This document shows positions 1 through 7,315 of a stretch of DNA of 28,343 nucleotides, piece after piece (position 1 is the stretch's first letter; every line of letters starts with the position of its first letter). Where the stretch lies: the NCBI GenBank assembly GCA_948695535.1, contig CAPRTS010000010.1, positions 1-28,343 of the forward strand. Reading direction: 5' to 3'. The translations under genes and the position numbers were made by a program. Source of the DNA: an uncultured Eubacteriales bacterium. Lineage in GTDB: Bacteria > Bacillota > Clostridia > Christensenellales > UBA1242. The notes beneath the pieces are model-generated. The model made no database searches. It was not told the origin of the DNA and was given only the letters and a program-made list of their open reading frames with translations.

Positions 1-1
1 G

Positions 2-472
2 CAGACCGCAATCTTGCCGGCACTGGGGCACCGTTACGGCGAGTGGACAATGACCGGCCAAACGGCCGACAACCAACGGGTAGAAAGCCGTACGTGTACT
101 GTTTGTCAGGATACGGAAGAACGCACGGTTAAGTCCGGTTCACATTGTCACCAAATCACCCTTACGGGTGGCATTAACGACAATAATTTGGTGTTAAAGG
201 CCACCATCTGGACTGACCATGGCACGCCGTTTAGCACGGTGCAGGCCTTGCTTAACTACTTAAACAGTCTAGTAAACTTTGACTACTTAGTCTGTACGGG
301 CAGTGTGCGTTATTACGACCCGTATAATAACCGGTGGGCAACGGGCGAAGTTATCCGGTTTGCGGGTTACGGCGGGCAGATGTTTACCTATTACTATACT
401 AAAAGCGATGTGGCGACGATCCCCAAGCACACGACGGTAAGCACTTTGACGATTACCGATACGGTGGTTTAA
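2..472 (+). CDS. C-terminal end of a CxxC-containing, probably surface-exposed protein (5' partial)
   Basis: The frame is open to the left edge, so only the last 156 or so residues are present. The visible part begins with a segment of the form LGHRYGEWT...CTVCQDTEERTV. This resembles the short 'GH-x-y-geW ... C-xx-C' modules that recur in large clostridial cell-surface proteins. The remainder is a soluble-looking region rich in Thr, Tyr and Asn with no membrane anchor at the C-terminus. A TTG at 14 could be read as a start but has no ribosome binding site, and the frame continues upstream of it, so it is treated as internal. No enzyme motif is recognised. Family assignment is from the CxxC module only. 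The reading frame itself is well supported. Confidence 0.6.
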   Translation, partial: QTAILPALGHRYGEWTMTGQTADNQRVESRTCTVCQDTEERTVKSGSHCHQITLTGGINDNNLVLKATIWTDHGTPFSTVQALLNYLNSLVNFDYLVCTGSVRYYDPYNNRWATGEVIRFAGYGGQMFTYYYTKSDVATIPKHTTVSTLTITDTVV

Positions 473-481
473 GGCTAGTGT

Positions 482-510
482 TTGCGAGTAGGTAAGTAAT
501 GTGTTATATT
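482..510 (+). promoter_or_regulatory. trpS promoter, leaderless type
   Basis: TTGCGA (482-487), 17-base spacer, TATATT (505-510) with an extended -10 TG at 502-503. Only five bases separate the -10 box from the ATG at 516, so the expected transcription start coincides with the start codon. Confidence 0.7.
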
Positions 511-515
511 GAACT

Positions 516-1637
516 ATGGATAAGAAAAAAGTGGTGCTTACCGGCGAGGACGCTGTGCGTCAGTCACATGATAAAACGCCAAAGGTTGCTTTAACAGGCG
601 AGGACGCTTCGCGTCAATCTCCCGCCAAAACGATGAAAATCGTTTTAACGGGAGATCGTCCCAGTGGTAATTTGCACATTGGTCACTACGTTGGCAGTTT
701 GGCAACGCGGTTACAATTGCAAGGGGATCCCAATTACGAAATCTACATTTTAATCGCGGATTTACAAGCGTTAACCGATAACGCACACCAACCGGCGAAA
801 GTTAAAAACGCCGTTATGGAATTGATGCTGGATTATTTAGCGGTGGGGCTGGATCCTCAGCGGGTGCATTTTGTATTGCAAAGTGCGGTACCGGCTTTGA
901 CGGAATTACCCATGTATTATATGAACTTAGTCAGCCAAGCCCGTTTGGAACGTAACCCCACGGTAAAGAACGAAATTAAAAGCAAAGGCTTTCATAAAGA
1001 CGTGCCGGTCGGTTTTGTTAATTATCCCATTTCGCAAGCCGCGGACATTACGGCTTTTGGTGCGTCGGTGGTACCAGTCGGTGCTGACCAAGCACCCATG
1101 TTGGAGCAGACCCGGGAAATTGTGCACACGTTTAACCAGTTGTACGGGGAAACTTTGGTGATGCCAACGGCGTTGTTACCAACTAAGGCTTGTTGTCGGT
1201 TGGTGGGGGTTGATGGTAACGGTAAAATGAGTAAAAGTTTAGGCAACTGCATCTATTTAAAAGATGACGCGACGACGGTGGCACAAAAAGTATGGCAAAT
1301 GTATACCGATCCTAATCACGTTAAAATTACTGACCCAGGGCAAGTTGAAGGTAACGTGGTGTTCATGTATTTAGATGCGTTTTATTCCGACCAAAAGCAC
1401 TTGGCGGAACTGAAAGACCAGTACCGGCGGGGGGGCTTGGGTGATGTGGCGTTAAAAAAGTTACTGACGGCAACGTTGAACAACTTATTGGCGCCGATGC
1501 GGGAACGACGGGCATATTATGAACAGCACCGTGATGAAGTGTTAGGCTACTTACGTGCCGGGACGCAACACGCCATTAACATCACCAACCAAACTGTGCA
1601 GCGGGTACGTAACGCGATTGGAATTTTTCAATTATGA
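516..1637 (+). CDS. trpS: Tryptophanyl-tRNA synthetase with a repeated N-terminal extension
   Basis: Charges tRNA-Trp with tryptophan in the cytoplasm, as a class I aminoacyl-tRNA synthetase. The class I signatures are clear: HIGH at about residues 54-57 within GDRPSGNLHIGHYVGSL, and KMSKS at 237-241. The usual TrpRS start corresponds to Met40 (ATG at 633). Upstream of it are two 18-codon near-repeats, KVVLTGEDAVRQSHDKTP and KVALTGEDASRQSPAKTM, which imitate the true start KIVLTGDRPSG. The ATG at 516 is chosen because a good promoter ends five bases before it and ATG 633 has neither a promoter nor a Shine-Dalgarno sequence nearby. The last bases overlap the smpB start (ATGA), so the two genes form an operon. 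Function is very secure; whether the extension stays on the mature enzyme is not known. Confidence 0.95.
   Translation: MDKKKVVLTGEDAVRQSHDKTPKVALTGEDASRQSPAKTMKIVLTGDRPSGNLHIGHYVGSLATRLQLQGDPNYEIYILIADLQALTDNAHQPAKVKNAVMELMLDYLAVGLDPQRVHFVLQSAVPALTELPMYYMNLVSQARLERNPTVKNEIKSKGFHKDVPVGFVNYPISQAADITAFGASVVPVGADQAPMLEQTREIVHTFNQLYGETLVMPTALLPTKACCRLVGVDGNGKMSKSLGNCIYLKDDATTVAQKVWQMYTDPNHVKITDPGQVEGNVVFMYLDAFYSDQKHLAELKDQYRRGGLGDVALKKLLTATLNNLLAPMRERRAYYEQHRDEVLGYLRAGTQHAINITNQTVQRVRNAIGIFQL
528..635 (+). repeat. Two in-frame 54-bp tandem repeats at the start of trpS
   Basis: Two 54-base copies (528-581 and 582-635) run in frame into the canonical TrpRS start. Each holds a short palindrome: GACGC-tgt-GCGTC in the first and GACGC-ttc-GCGTC in the second. 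The third, partial copy is the real enzyme N-terminus. Confidence 0.7.
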
Positions 1638-2095
1638 AACCAACAGAAAGTAAAACAGTCGCGGAAAACCGTAAAGCGCGTTATGATTATTATTTGCGCG
1701 AAGAAATAGTTGCCGGTTTGGCTTTGGCGGGGTGGGAGGTTAAATCGGCCAAGGCGGGCAACGTATCGTTAGCGGAAAGTTTTATCCAACTGACTCCTGG
1801 CCGTTACGAAGTGTGGTTAAAAAACGCGTACTTTGCCCCCTATAAGCAAGGTGACGTTCGCGAACAAAACACGCGTCGCAATCGCAAACTGTTATTGCAT
1901 CGCAGTGAAATTCAAAAACTGGCCAAGGCGTGTTTACAAAAGGGCAGTACCCTTGTCCCGTTACGACTTTTTGTCGATGTGCACGGTCGTTTGAAGTTAG
2001 TAATTGCGGTGGCGGTAGGCAAGCACGCTTATGATAAAAAAGCAGTTATTAAGCAGCGTGATATTGCGCGCGAAGTGCAGAGAATTTTGTCGTAA
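1634..2095 (+). CDS. smpB: SsrA-binding protein SmpB
   Basis: SmpB binds the tRNA-like domain of tmRNA and delivers it to stalled ribosomes for trans-translation. The 153-residue protein has the family's usual length and order: an N-terminal NRKARYDYYLREEIVAGLAL segment, the WEVKSAKAGNVSL strand, the HRSEIQKL region, a VPLRLF strand, and a basic C-terminal tail (KKAVIKQRDIAREVQRIL) of the kind that enters the mRNA channel. The start ATG overlaps the trpS stop as ATGA, with no separate Shine-Dalgarno sequence, which points to translational coupling. The tmRNA gene itself is not in this window. Identification is confident. Confidence 0.97.
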   Translation: MKPTESKTVAENRKARYDYYLREEIVAGLALAGWEVKSAKAGNVSLAESFIQLTPGRYEVWLKNAYFAPYKQGDVREQNTRRNRKLLLHRSEIQKLAKACLQKGSTLVPLRLFVDVHGRLKLVIAVAVGKHAYDKKAVIKQRDIAREVQRILS

Positions 2096-2103
2096 ATGAT
2101 ACC

Positions 2104-2131
2104 TTGCATTTTTTAAGTAATTGTGTATAAT
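2104..2131 (+). promoter_or_regulatory. Promoter of the CvpA-like gene, leaderless type
   Basis: TTGCAT (2104-2109), 16-base spacer, consensus TATAAT (2126-2131). Six bases then lead to the ATG at 2138, so the predicted transcription start falls on the start codon. The upstream GTG at 2123 overlaps the -10 box and cannot be the start of this transcript. Confidence 0.72.
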
Positions 2132-2137
2132 AAAGGT

Positions 2138-4513
2138 ATGGAAGTTTTAGACCAAGTTTTACCTTACGTTAACATCGCGCTTTTAGTAATTCTGGGCTTG
2201 TTTGTTTTGTTTGGCGTTTTGTACGGTTTGGGGCGCGGGGCTAAACGTAGTTTAATTCGCTTGGTCACTGTGGTTGGCTTTTTATTGCTGGCTTTTTTCT
2301 TGACGCCGTTAACCGCGAATTGGCTTTTCCATTTGCCGATCAACATTGCGGGACATACTCCGTCGGGTTGGGTCGATGAGTTAGTTTTGCAATTACAGAA
2401 CAGCAACACGGTGCAATATTTGGCACCAGTGATTCCTTACGCCAGTGAGTTCGCGTTGGCGTTAGCGTTAGCCATAATTAACATTGTCTTGTTTTTGGTT
2501 ATCTATATCTTAATTAAGCCATTATCGTGGGTTGTGTACGCGATTATAGTTAAGTTTGCCGCCCCCAAAAAAGATGCTGACGGCAACAAAGTAAAAAAAC
2601 ACGCTTGGGCGGGGGCACTGGTCGGTTTGGTGCAGGGACTGGTCTTATTCTTCTTTTTCATGTTGCCGTTTAACGGCTTGTTGGGAGTTGTGAACCAAGC
2701 GGCGACTTACCGACCGGATAATGGCGGAGCGGCGGGACAAACCCAAGCTCTTTACGCGGCGGCCGCGACGGACGGTGATGATAATGAAGTTGATGTGTTG
2801 GCGGTTACCCGGCAAGTAAACGACGCAACAGCGATTTACACGAATATTTTGCGTTACACAGGTATGGAATTTTTAACCAAGCACGCGTTTAATTACGAAA
2901 CGATGGCGCGTTTGGATAACGGCACGACCATTCTTATTCGTGATGATATTGTCACTGCGATGGAATTGGTCAGTGACGTAAGGGCTTTCCAAACGGTAAT
3001 TGACCGCGTGGAAAATGCCCAGCAAGACACGGGCGATATTTGGTTGGCTTTGCAAGTGATTACGCCCAAAGATTACGAGTCTGCCCGTAACTTAGTGAAC
3101 AAATTCTGTTCGTTTAACTTGCTGAAAATCGGGGACGTGATTATTGGCGACTTGGACAAAATTATGCAAGAGAACTTTGGGGAAGACGTTAAGTTGGAAA
3201 ATTCCAATGTTTACCGTGACAGTGGTTACGGTGTGATTGCCGAAATGTGTGCCAATGCGGAACACCGTGATGAATTTGTGGCCGGGTTAAGTGCGATGGT
3301 TAAGTACTTGGCTAAGCAAAAACTGGACATGGTCAAAAACGATGCCTTGAATGTAATTGGCATTATGGAAAAAATGTACACCCACACTATGGTTACCGCC
3401 GATGGTGCACAACCGCTAGCGGTGGCTTTGACCCGACCGGAATTAACCCCAGAAGAACAAATCGACCGTTGGTTAGCGAACGTTTACGATAAGGAAGGTA
3501 AATTGATCGCGAATACCACCACTATTGACGTGGTGTTCGATAGTTTCTTATCCTTATCGACGGTGCAAATGTTAGGTGCCGAAGGGGCGGAGAACTTTAT
3601 TTTGTACAGTAACTATTTTGACAATTTGGCCAGTGAAGGTGTCGATGGCCTGACTGAATTTACCTACACTTTTGCCAGCGGTTTCTTCGGTAAACAAGCC
3701 TTGTTGCCGGCCAAAGATGACCAACCGGCGGGTCATTGGTACCGTTTGAAGGATACGATTAAGAGTGCCTTACACGTGGTACGTGACCATTACCACATTA
3801 TGGATGAATTGAATGCAACTATTGATGAACTGAAAATCAAACAAAGCGACGCTGACGAAAACGTGTTGATGATCCAAGCCATCGTGCGTTATATCGCCCG
3901 TTTAGATGAAAACGAAATCAACAACTTGGCGGTTGGTTTGCACCAAACGGTCTTTGCCTTTTCCGAAGTTACGGATTTCTTGGCTAAGCAAATTCCTCAT
4001 TTGCAGTTGGGTGAATTTAGCGAAATCTTTACCACTTTATTAGCCACCAAAGACGTAGCCGTTTGGCAATCAACCTTGAAGGGCTTGAAGGATACCATGT
4101 TTATGCTGGACCAAGCCAGTGAAGTAATCCAAAAGGTTACCGACTTGATCAGTCAACCCGAAGTGGTGGTGGAAGACATCTTGACAGCCATCGTTGGTGA
4201 CGGTACTGCCGAAAACCCTGGTTTGTCCGCAGAACAGGTTACCGACATCGTTTACGAAGTGTTGAAAATTGACAGCGTCGGTGAAGCCTTGAATGACGCT
4301 TTGCAAAATCTCGACTTGGGTGAGTTTGGTAAACAACCGGAAATCCAAGCCAAAGTTGCCGACTTACAGGCCTACTTGCAGGATTTTGATGCCACTGCGG
4401 CCGACAAAACTAAATTACAACCGATTGTGGACGGCTTGTGGAGTGAATTACAAACACTGATTAAAGAACGACCACAAACGGTAAACGCAGATAATGCGGC
4501 GCAGGCGGCGTAA
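2138..4513 (+). CDS. Large membrane protein with a CvpA-like N-terminal domain
   Basis: The 791-residue protein has about four hydrophobic segments in its first 190 residues (near 10-30, 38-60, 90-125 and 155-185). These include a YGLGRGAKRSL turn after the first helix and a GALVGLVQGLVLF segment at the fourth. This arrangement resembles the CvpA/colicin V production family. The following 600 residues are hydrophilic, largely helical in appearance and not recognised; they end in an Ala-rich tail. The start at 2138 is set by the leaderless promoter. The stop overlaps the next gene's ATG (TAATG), linking it to the M50 protease, so the long domain could be a partner or regulator of that protease, but this is only inference. 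The CvpA-like label is tentative; the gene itself is certain. Confidence 0.75.
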   Translation: MEVLDQVLPYVNIALLVILGLFVLFGVLYGLGRGAKRSLIRLVTVVGFLLLAFFLTPLTANWLFHLPINIAGHTPSGWVDELVLQLQNSNTVQYLAPVIPYASEFALALALAIINIVLFLVIYILIKPLSWVVYAIIVKFAAPKKDADGNKVKKHAWAGALVGLVQGLVLFFFFMLPFNGLLGVVNQAATYRPDNGGAAGQTQALYAAAATDGDDNEVDVLAVTRQVNDATAIYTNILRYTGMEFLTKHAFNYETMARLDNGTTILIRDDIVTAMELVSDVRAFQTVIDRVENAQQDTGDIWLALQVITPKDYESARNLVNKFCSFNLLKIGDVIIGDLDKIMQENFGEDVKLENSNVYRDSGYGVIAEMCANAEHRDEFVAGLSAMVKYLAKQKLDMVKNDALNVIGIMEKMYTHTMVTADGAQPLAVALTRPELTPEEQIDRWLANVYDKEGKLIANTTTIDVVFDSFLSLSTVQMLGAEGAENFILYSNYFDNLASEGVDGLTEFTYTFASGFFGKQALLPAKDDQPAGHWYRLKDTIKSALHVVRDHYHIMDELNATIDELKIKQSDADENVLMIQAIVRYIARLDENEINNLAVGLHQTVFAFSEVTDFLAKQIPHLQLGEFSEIFTTLLATKDVAVWQSTLKGLKDTMFMLDQASEVIQKVTDLISQPEVVVEDILTAIVGDGTAENPGLSAEQVTDIVYEVLKIDSVGEALNDALQNLDLGEFGKQPEIQAKVADLQAYLQDFDATAADKTKLQPIVDGLWSELQTLIKERPQTVNADNAAQAA

Positions 4514-5145
4514 TGATTGGTTTAATACGTGGGGGAAGCGTTTACGTAACTTTAACGTTATTTGTCTTTTACGTTATTGCGGTTTTGTCGGCGCTAATTT
4601 TGCACGAATTGGCGCACGGATTGGTCGCCTATTGGTGTGGTGATCCGTCGGCGAAGTATGCAGGGCGGTTAAGTTTGAATCCGTTCAAGCACTTAGACCC
4701 CTTGGGTACGTTATCTTTTTTGTTGTTCGGTTTTGGTTGGACCATTCCTGTGCCGATTAACCCCAATAATTTTCGCCACCCACGGCGCGACAGTTTTTTG
4801 GTGTCGATTGCGGGGATTGTGACTAACTTGTTGCTGGCGTTCATCGCGTCGTTCTTTTATGTTTTGCTGGCCATTAACGGGTCAATTTGGGCATTTTTGT
4901 TCCAATACATGTTGCTGATTAACTTAGTGTTCGCGGTGTTCAATTTATTACCGTTGGCGCCTTTGGACGGGTTTAACTTAATTGCTTCGCTGGCCCCCAA
5001 TAGTGGTTACGTGCGCTTTTTGAACCAAAACCGTTTGTTAGCTATGGTTATTTTACTGGTAATCATTTACTTTACTGATTTGTTAGGTTATGCCCAAGAA
5101 TGGTTGTGTAACTTATTTATTGACTTTTGGTGCTTGATTCTATAA
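4513..5145 (+). CDS. Site-2-protease-family (M50) membrane metalloprotease
   Basis: The 210-residue protein is mostly transmembrane. It carries the zinc-binding HELAH motif at residues 31-35, at the end of the first helix. A second conserved motif, NLLPLAPLDG at about 144-153, supplies the third metal ligand through Asp in LDG. This is the compact YwhC/FtsH-less form of the S2P family, lacking a PDZ domain, which cleaves within or near membrane helices. Substrate is unknown. The ATG overlaps the upstream stop (TAATG) without a Shine-Dalgarno sequence, so it is probably translated by coupling from the CvpA-like gene. Family assignment is confident, role is open. Confidence 0.88.
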   Translation: MIGLIRGGSVYVTLTLFVFYVIAVLSALILHELAHGLVAYWCGDPSAKYAGRLSLNPFKHLDPLGTLSFLLFGFGWTIPVPINPNNFRHPRRDSFLVSIAGIVTNLLLAFIASFFYVLLAINGSIWAFLFQYMLLINLVFAVFNLLPLAPLDGFNLIASLAPNSGYVRFLNQNRLLAMVILLVIIYFTDLLGYAQEWLCNLFIDFWCLIL

Positions 5146-5148
5146 ATT
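5120..5148 (+). promoter_or_regulatory. Probable scpA promoter, leaderless type
   Basis: TTGACT (5120-5125), 17-base spacer, TAAATT (5143-5148), then seven bases to the ATG at 5156. The -10 match is imperfect and the element lies partly inside the end of the M50 gene. Confidence 0.45.
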
Positions 5149-5155
5149 AAAAGTA

Positions 5156-5935
5156 ATGGGGTTAATCCAGCGTGCCAGCAAGGAAGTTAAATTACATCTC
5201 GCCGATTTTGACGGCCCGATTGATTTATTATTGCAGTTAGTGCGTGACCATAAATTAGACATTAAAACCGTGCGGCTGGGCGACATGACGGCTCAGTATT
5301 TATCGTACTTGACCGAATTGCCGGCCTTGGATTTGGATATTGCCAGTGAGTTTATTGAAGTCGGTGCCATCCTGGTCGAAATTAAAAGTAAACAAATTTT
5401 GCCCCGTCCCGAAACCGAACAACCGGCCTTGATTGACGAAGAAGAACAGTTGCGCCAACGACTGGCGGAATACGAATTGTTCAAAAACGCCAGTGAAGAA
5501 TTGAAAGCCTTAGAAAACGTGGATCGTTTCTATCGCGAACCGGCCGTTGCCAAAGTTACTACCGAGTGGAAAATGGACGGCGTGACCTTTGAAGACTTGA
5601 CCAACGCGTTCACGGCACTGTTAGCGAAAGTGGGGCAAAACGCCGCGAAAATTGAAAAGACCACAATAAAACTTGACAGATTTACCGTAGCCGATAAAAT
5701 TAAAGATGTAGTGGGTCGTTTACGAACGGTTAACCACTTGCGTTTCAGTCAGTTATTTGCAGAGGACCGTACCCGCAGTGAACTGATTAACACTTTCTTG
5801 GCAGTGTTAGAATTATTGAAACGGCAGTTGATTGCTTGTCGTCAAGACCAAGACTTTGGCGAGATTGAAATTGTAAAAGGGGGTGCCTATGGCGACGGAA
5901 ATATTGACCTTACCGACAGCGAATTCCGCAACTAA
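5156..5935 (+). CDS. scpA: Segregation and condensation protein A
   Basis: ScpA is the kleisin subunit of the bacterial SMC condensin complex, which bridges the SMC heads during chromosome organisation. The 259-residue protein opens with the family signature KLHLADFDGPIDLLLQLVRDHKLDI and continues through YLSYLTELPALDLDIASEFIEVGAILVEIKSKQILPRP, broken here by normal spacing. The C-terminal winged-helix region (FSQLFAEDRTRSELINTFLAVLELLK) is intact. The gene precedes scpB and overlaps it by 47 bases, the classical arrangement. The partner smc gene is not in the window. Identification is secure. Confidence 0.96.
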   Translation: MGLIQRASKEVKLHLADFDGPIDLLLQLVRDHKLDIKTVRLGDMTAQYLSYLTELPALDLDIASEFIEVGAILVEIKSKQILPRPETEQPALIDEEEQLRQRLAEYELFKNASEELKALENVDRFYREPAVAKVTTEWKMDGVTFEDLTNAFTALLAKVGQNAAKIEKTTIKLDRFTVADKIKDVVGRLRTVNHLRFSQLFAEDRTRSELINTFLAVLELLKRQLIACRQDQDFGEIEIVKGGAYGDGNIDLTDSEFRN

Positions 5936-6536
5936 GCCAAAAACTGTGGCGCGCAGTCGCGTGCAAGAATTGGCGTCCCAAATGGCGGCGATTTTGTTCG
6001 CTTGCGGGGAAGGTTTGTCAATTGATATTTTTTGCCAAAAGTTGGGTGTGTCCAAAGCCGAAGCCGAAGCCGCGTTGCAATTCGTGGCCGCCGAGTACAG
6101 TGGCGACAGTGGTATTCATTTAATTAAGTACCGTAACCAATACCAATTTTCGACCAATCCCGCTTACGCGAATGAAGTGGCGTTAGTGTTGAACCCGTTG
6201 CGTGAACGTAATTTAACCCGCGCGGCCTTGGAAACTTTGGCGGTAGTGGCCTACAAACAACCGGTGACCCGTTTGGAAATTGACCAAATCCGGGGCGTTG
6301 GTAGTGATTACGCTCTGCAAATACTGACGCAAAGTAACTTGGTTGAAATCGTGGGTCGTAAAGAAGTGTTGGGGCGCCCGTTATTGTACGGTACGACCGA
6401 CGGTTTTTTGAAACGGTTTGGTTTGACCGATCTAGACAACTTACCAAACTACGAAACCTTACTGGAACAAATTAAAACCATTCACGCTGCCGAACCCGAT
6501 GCTGTCAGCCTGTACGACAGCAACCGTGACCAATAA
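5889..6536 (+). CDS. scpB: Segregation and condensation protein B
   Basis: ScpB dimers bind the ScpA kleisin and complete the SMC-ScpAB condensin. The product is 215 residues and has the double winged-helix signatures: LTRAALETLAVVAYKQPVTR followed by EIDQIRGVGSDYALQ and a GRPLLYGTTDGFLKRFGL segment near the C-terminus. The ATG at 5889 is preferred over the GTG at 5883 because an AAAGGGGGT Shine-Dalgarno-like stretch lies just upstream with suitable spacing. The start sits inside scpA, which suggests tight co-translation. Identification is secure. Confidence 0.95.
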   Translation: MATEILTLPTANSATKPKTVARSRVQELASQMAAILFACGEGLSIDIFCQKLGVSKAEAEAALQFVAAEYSGDSGIHLIKYRNQYQFSTNPAYANEVALVLNPLRERNLTRAALETLAVVAYKQPVTRLEIDQIRGVGSDYALQILTQSNLVEIVGRKEVLGRPLLYGTTDGFLKRFGLTDLDNLPNYETLLEQIKTIHAAEPDAVSLYDSNRDQ

Positions 6537-6537
6537 T

Positions 6538-7155
6538 ATGGCTAACGTTAAACATAAACTGATTTATTTAACGACTAATTTGCACAAAGTTGCCGAGGCT
6601 AACCGCTTTTTGCGGGGAAAATACGGCATTGACTTGGTAATCGTGCCACCAGACTTTATAATTCCCGAGATTCAAGCCAAAACTTGCGCCGAAGTTGCCA
6701 GTTTCAGTGCTAAATACGCTACTGAAAAATTAGGTTGTCCGGTCTTAAAATCCGACAGCGGTCTCTATCTCGATGCGTTAGGTGGTTTGCCTGGCCCTTA
6801 TAATGCTTATTTTGACCAACAAATTGGCGTCGAAAAATTTTTGACGCTGTTAAAAGACGAAACTAATCGCCGCGCGCGGTTGGAACATTGTTTCGCTTAT
6901 TGCGAGCCAGGACAAGAACCCGTAGTCTTTTCCGGTGGTAGTACCGGAACTATCGCGCGGGAAAGTCGGGGAACTTTGGGACGTTGGCATTCAAAATTTT
7001 ATATTCCTGATGGCGAAACCAAAACTTTGTCCGAGTTGCAAGCCGAAAATTATGCTAAGGAAGCAACTTACTGGGGTACGGCTTTGGACGATTTTGCCCG
7101 CTGGTACCAAGCCAAAATGACAACCGGTCAGGCATCGCCAACCGCGGAGCAATGA
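6538..7155 (+). CDS. rdgB: Non-canonical purine NTP pyrophosphatase (HAM1/RdgB family)
   Basis: HAM1-type enzymes hydrolyse dITP, ITP and XTP to monophosphates and keep deaminated purines out of nucleic acids. The 205-residue protein has the family's N-terminal substrate loop (TTNLHKVAEANRFL), the SDSGLYLDALGGLPGPYNAYF segment equivalent to the usual D-D/S-GL-x-V-x-ALGG-PG-x-SA motif, and the FSGGSTGTIA strand. The first residue of the usual DDSGL is Ser here. The common C-terminal SHR motif is replaced by an unrecognised end, so substrate range could differ. The ATG at 6538 follows the scpB stop by one base; earlier in-frame starts lie inside scpB and lack any signal. Family assignment is good. 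Confidence 0.85.
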   Translation: MANVKHKLIYLTTNLHKVAEANRFLRGKYGIDLVIVPPDFIIPEIQAKTCAEVASFSAKYATEKLGCPVLKSDSGLYLDALGGLPGPYNAYFDQQIGVEKFLTLLKDETNRRARLEHCFAYCEPGQEPVVFSGGSTGTIARESRGTLGRWHSKFYIPDGETKTLSELQAENYAKEATYWGTALDDFARWYQAKMTTGQASPTAEQ

Positions 7156-7160
7156 GGTAT

Positions 7161-7178
7161 GGTCGGCCGCCGACTTTT
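7161..7178 (+). terminator. Weak hairpin terminator after rdgB
   Basis: A short GC-rich stem, GTCGG-ccg-CCGAC, is followed by only four T residues. It lies between rdgB and the tRNA-Leu promoter, where a terminator would be expected, but the short T-tract makes it marginal. Confidence 0.4.
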
Positions 7179-7190
7179 GCGGTTCAACGT

Positions 7191-7219
7191 TTGCCTAAAT
7201 CGGTGGGGCAGTATATACT
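7191..7219 (+). promoter_or_regulatory. tRNA-Leu / glycosyltransferase promoter
   Basis: TTGCCT (7191-7196), exact 17-base spacer, TATACT (7214-7219). The predicted start at about 7226 is five bases before the tRNA 5' end. No second promoter is visible before the glycosyltransferase gene. Confidence 0.75.
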
Positions 7220-7230
7220 GTTGACGTAAC

Positions 7231-7306
7231 GTCAGCGTGGCGGAATGGCATACGCGCTGGTCTTAGGAACCAGTTTTTGCAGGTTCAAGTCCTGTCGCTG
7301 ACACCA
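7231..7306 (+). tRNA. tRNA-Leu (anticodon UAG) with an abnormally short variable loop
   Basis: A complete 76-nt cloverleaf with encoded CCA. Acceptor GTCAGCG pairs with CGCTGAC; discriminator is A. The D-arm closes with GCG/CGC and contains GG. The anticodon stem CTGGT/ACCAG holds loop CTTAGGA, giving anticodon UAG with G at position 37, as usual for leucine. The T-arm is GCAGG-TTCAAGT-CCTGT. Overall sequence is that of a typical bacterial tRNA-Leu, but leucine tRNAs normally carry a long variable arm of ten or more bases. Here only TTTTT (7274-7278) separates the anticodon and T stems, and the D-loop also appears about one base short. Leucine identity is inferred from anticodon, A73 and overall likeness. 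Confidence 0.88.
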
Positions 7307-7312
7307 AGGAGG
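7307..7312 (+). promoter_or_regulatory. Shine-Dalgarno abutting the tRNA-Leu 3' end
   Basis: AGGAGG starts on the base after the tRNA's encoded CCA and ends three bases before the ATG at 7316. It fixes the glycosyltransferase start. Precise tRNA 3' processing would leave an mRNA whose first base is the first base of the ribosome binding site. Confidence 0.8.
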
Positions 7313-7315
7313 AGT

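Noticed and set aside
473..515. A T-box or trp attenuator before trpS
   Set aside because: Only 43 bases are available and most are promoter; there is no leader in which such a structure could form.
2123..2137. GTG start for the CvpA-like protein
   Set aside because: It overlaps the -10 box TATAAT of the gene's own promoter; the ATG at 2138 fits the predicted transcript start.
7223..7235. TGACGT-a-ACGTCA palindrome across the tRNA-Leu 5' end
   Set aside because: Half of it is dictated by the tRNA acceptor sequence, so it is most simply coincidental.
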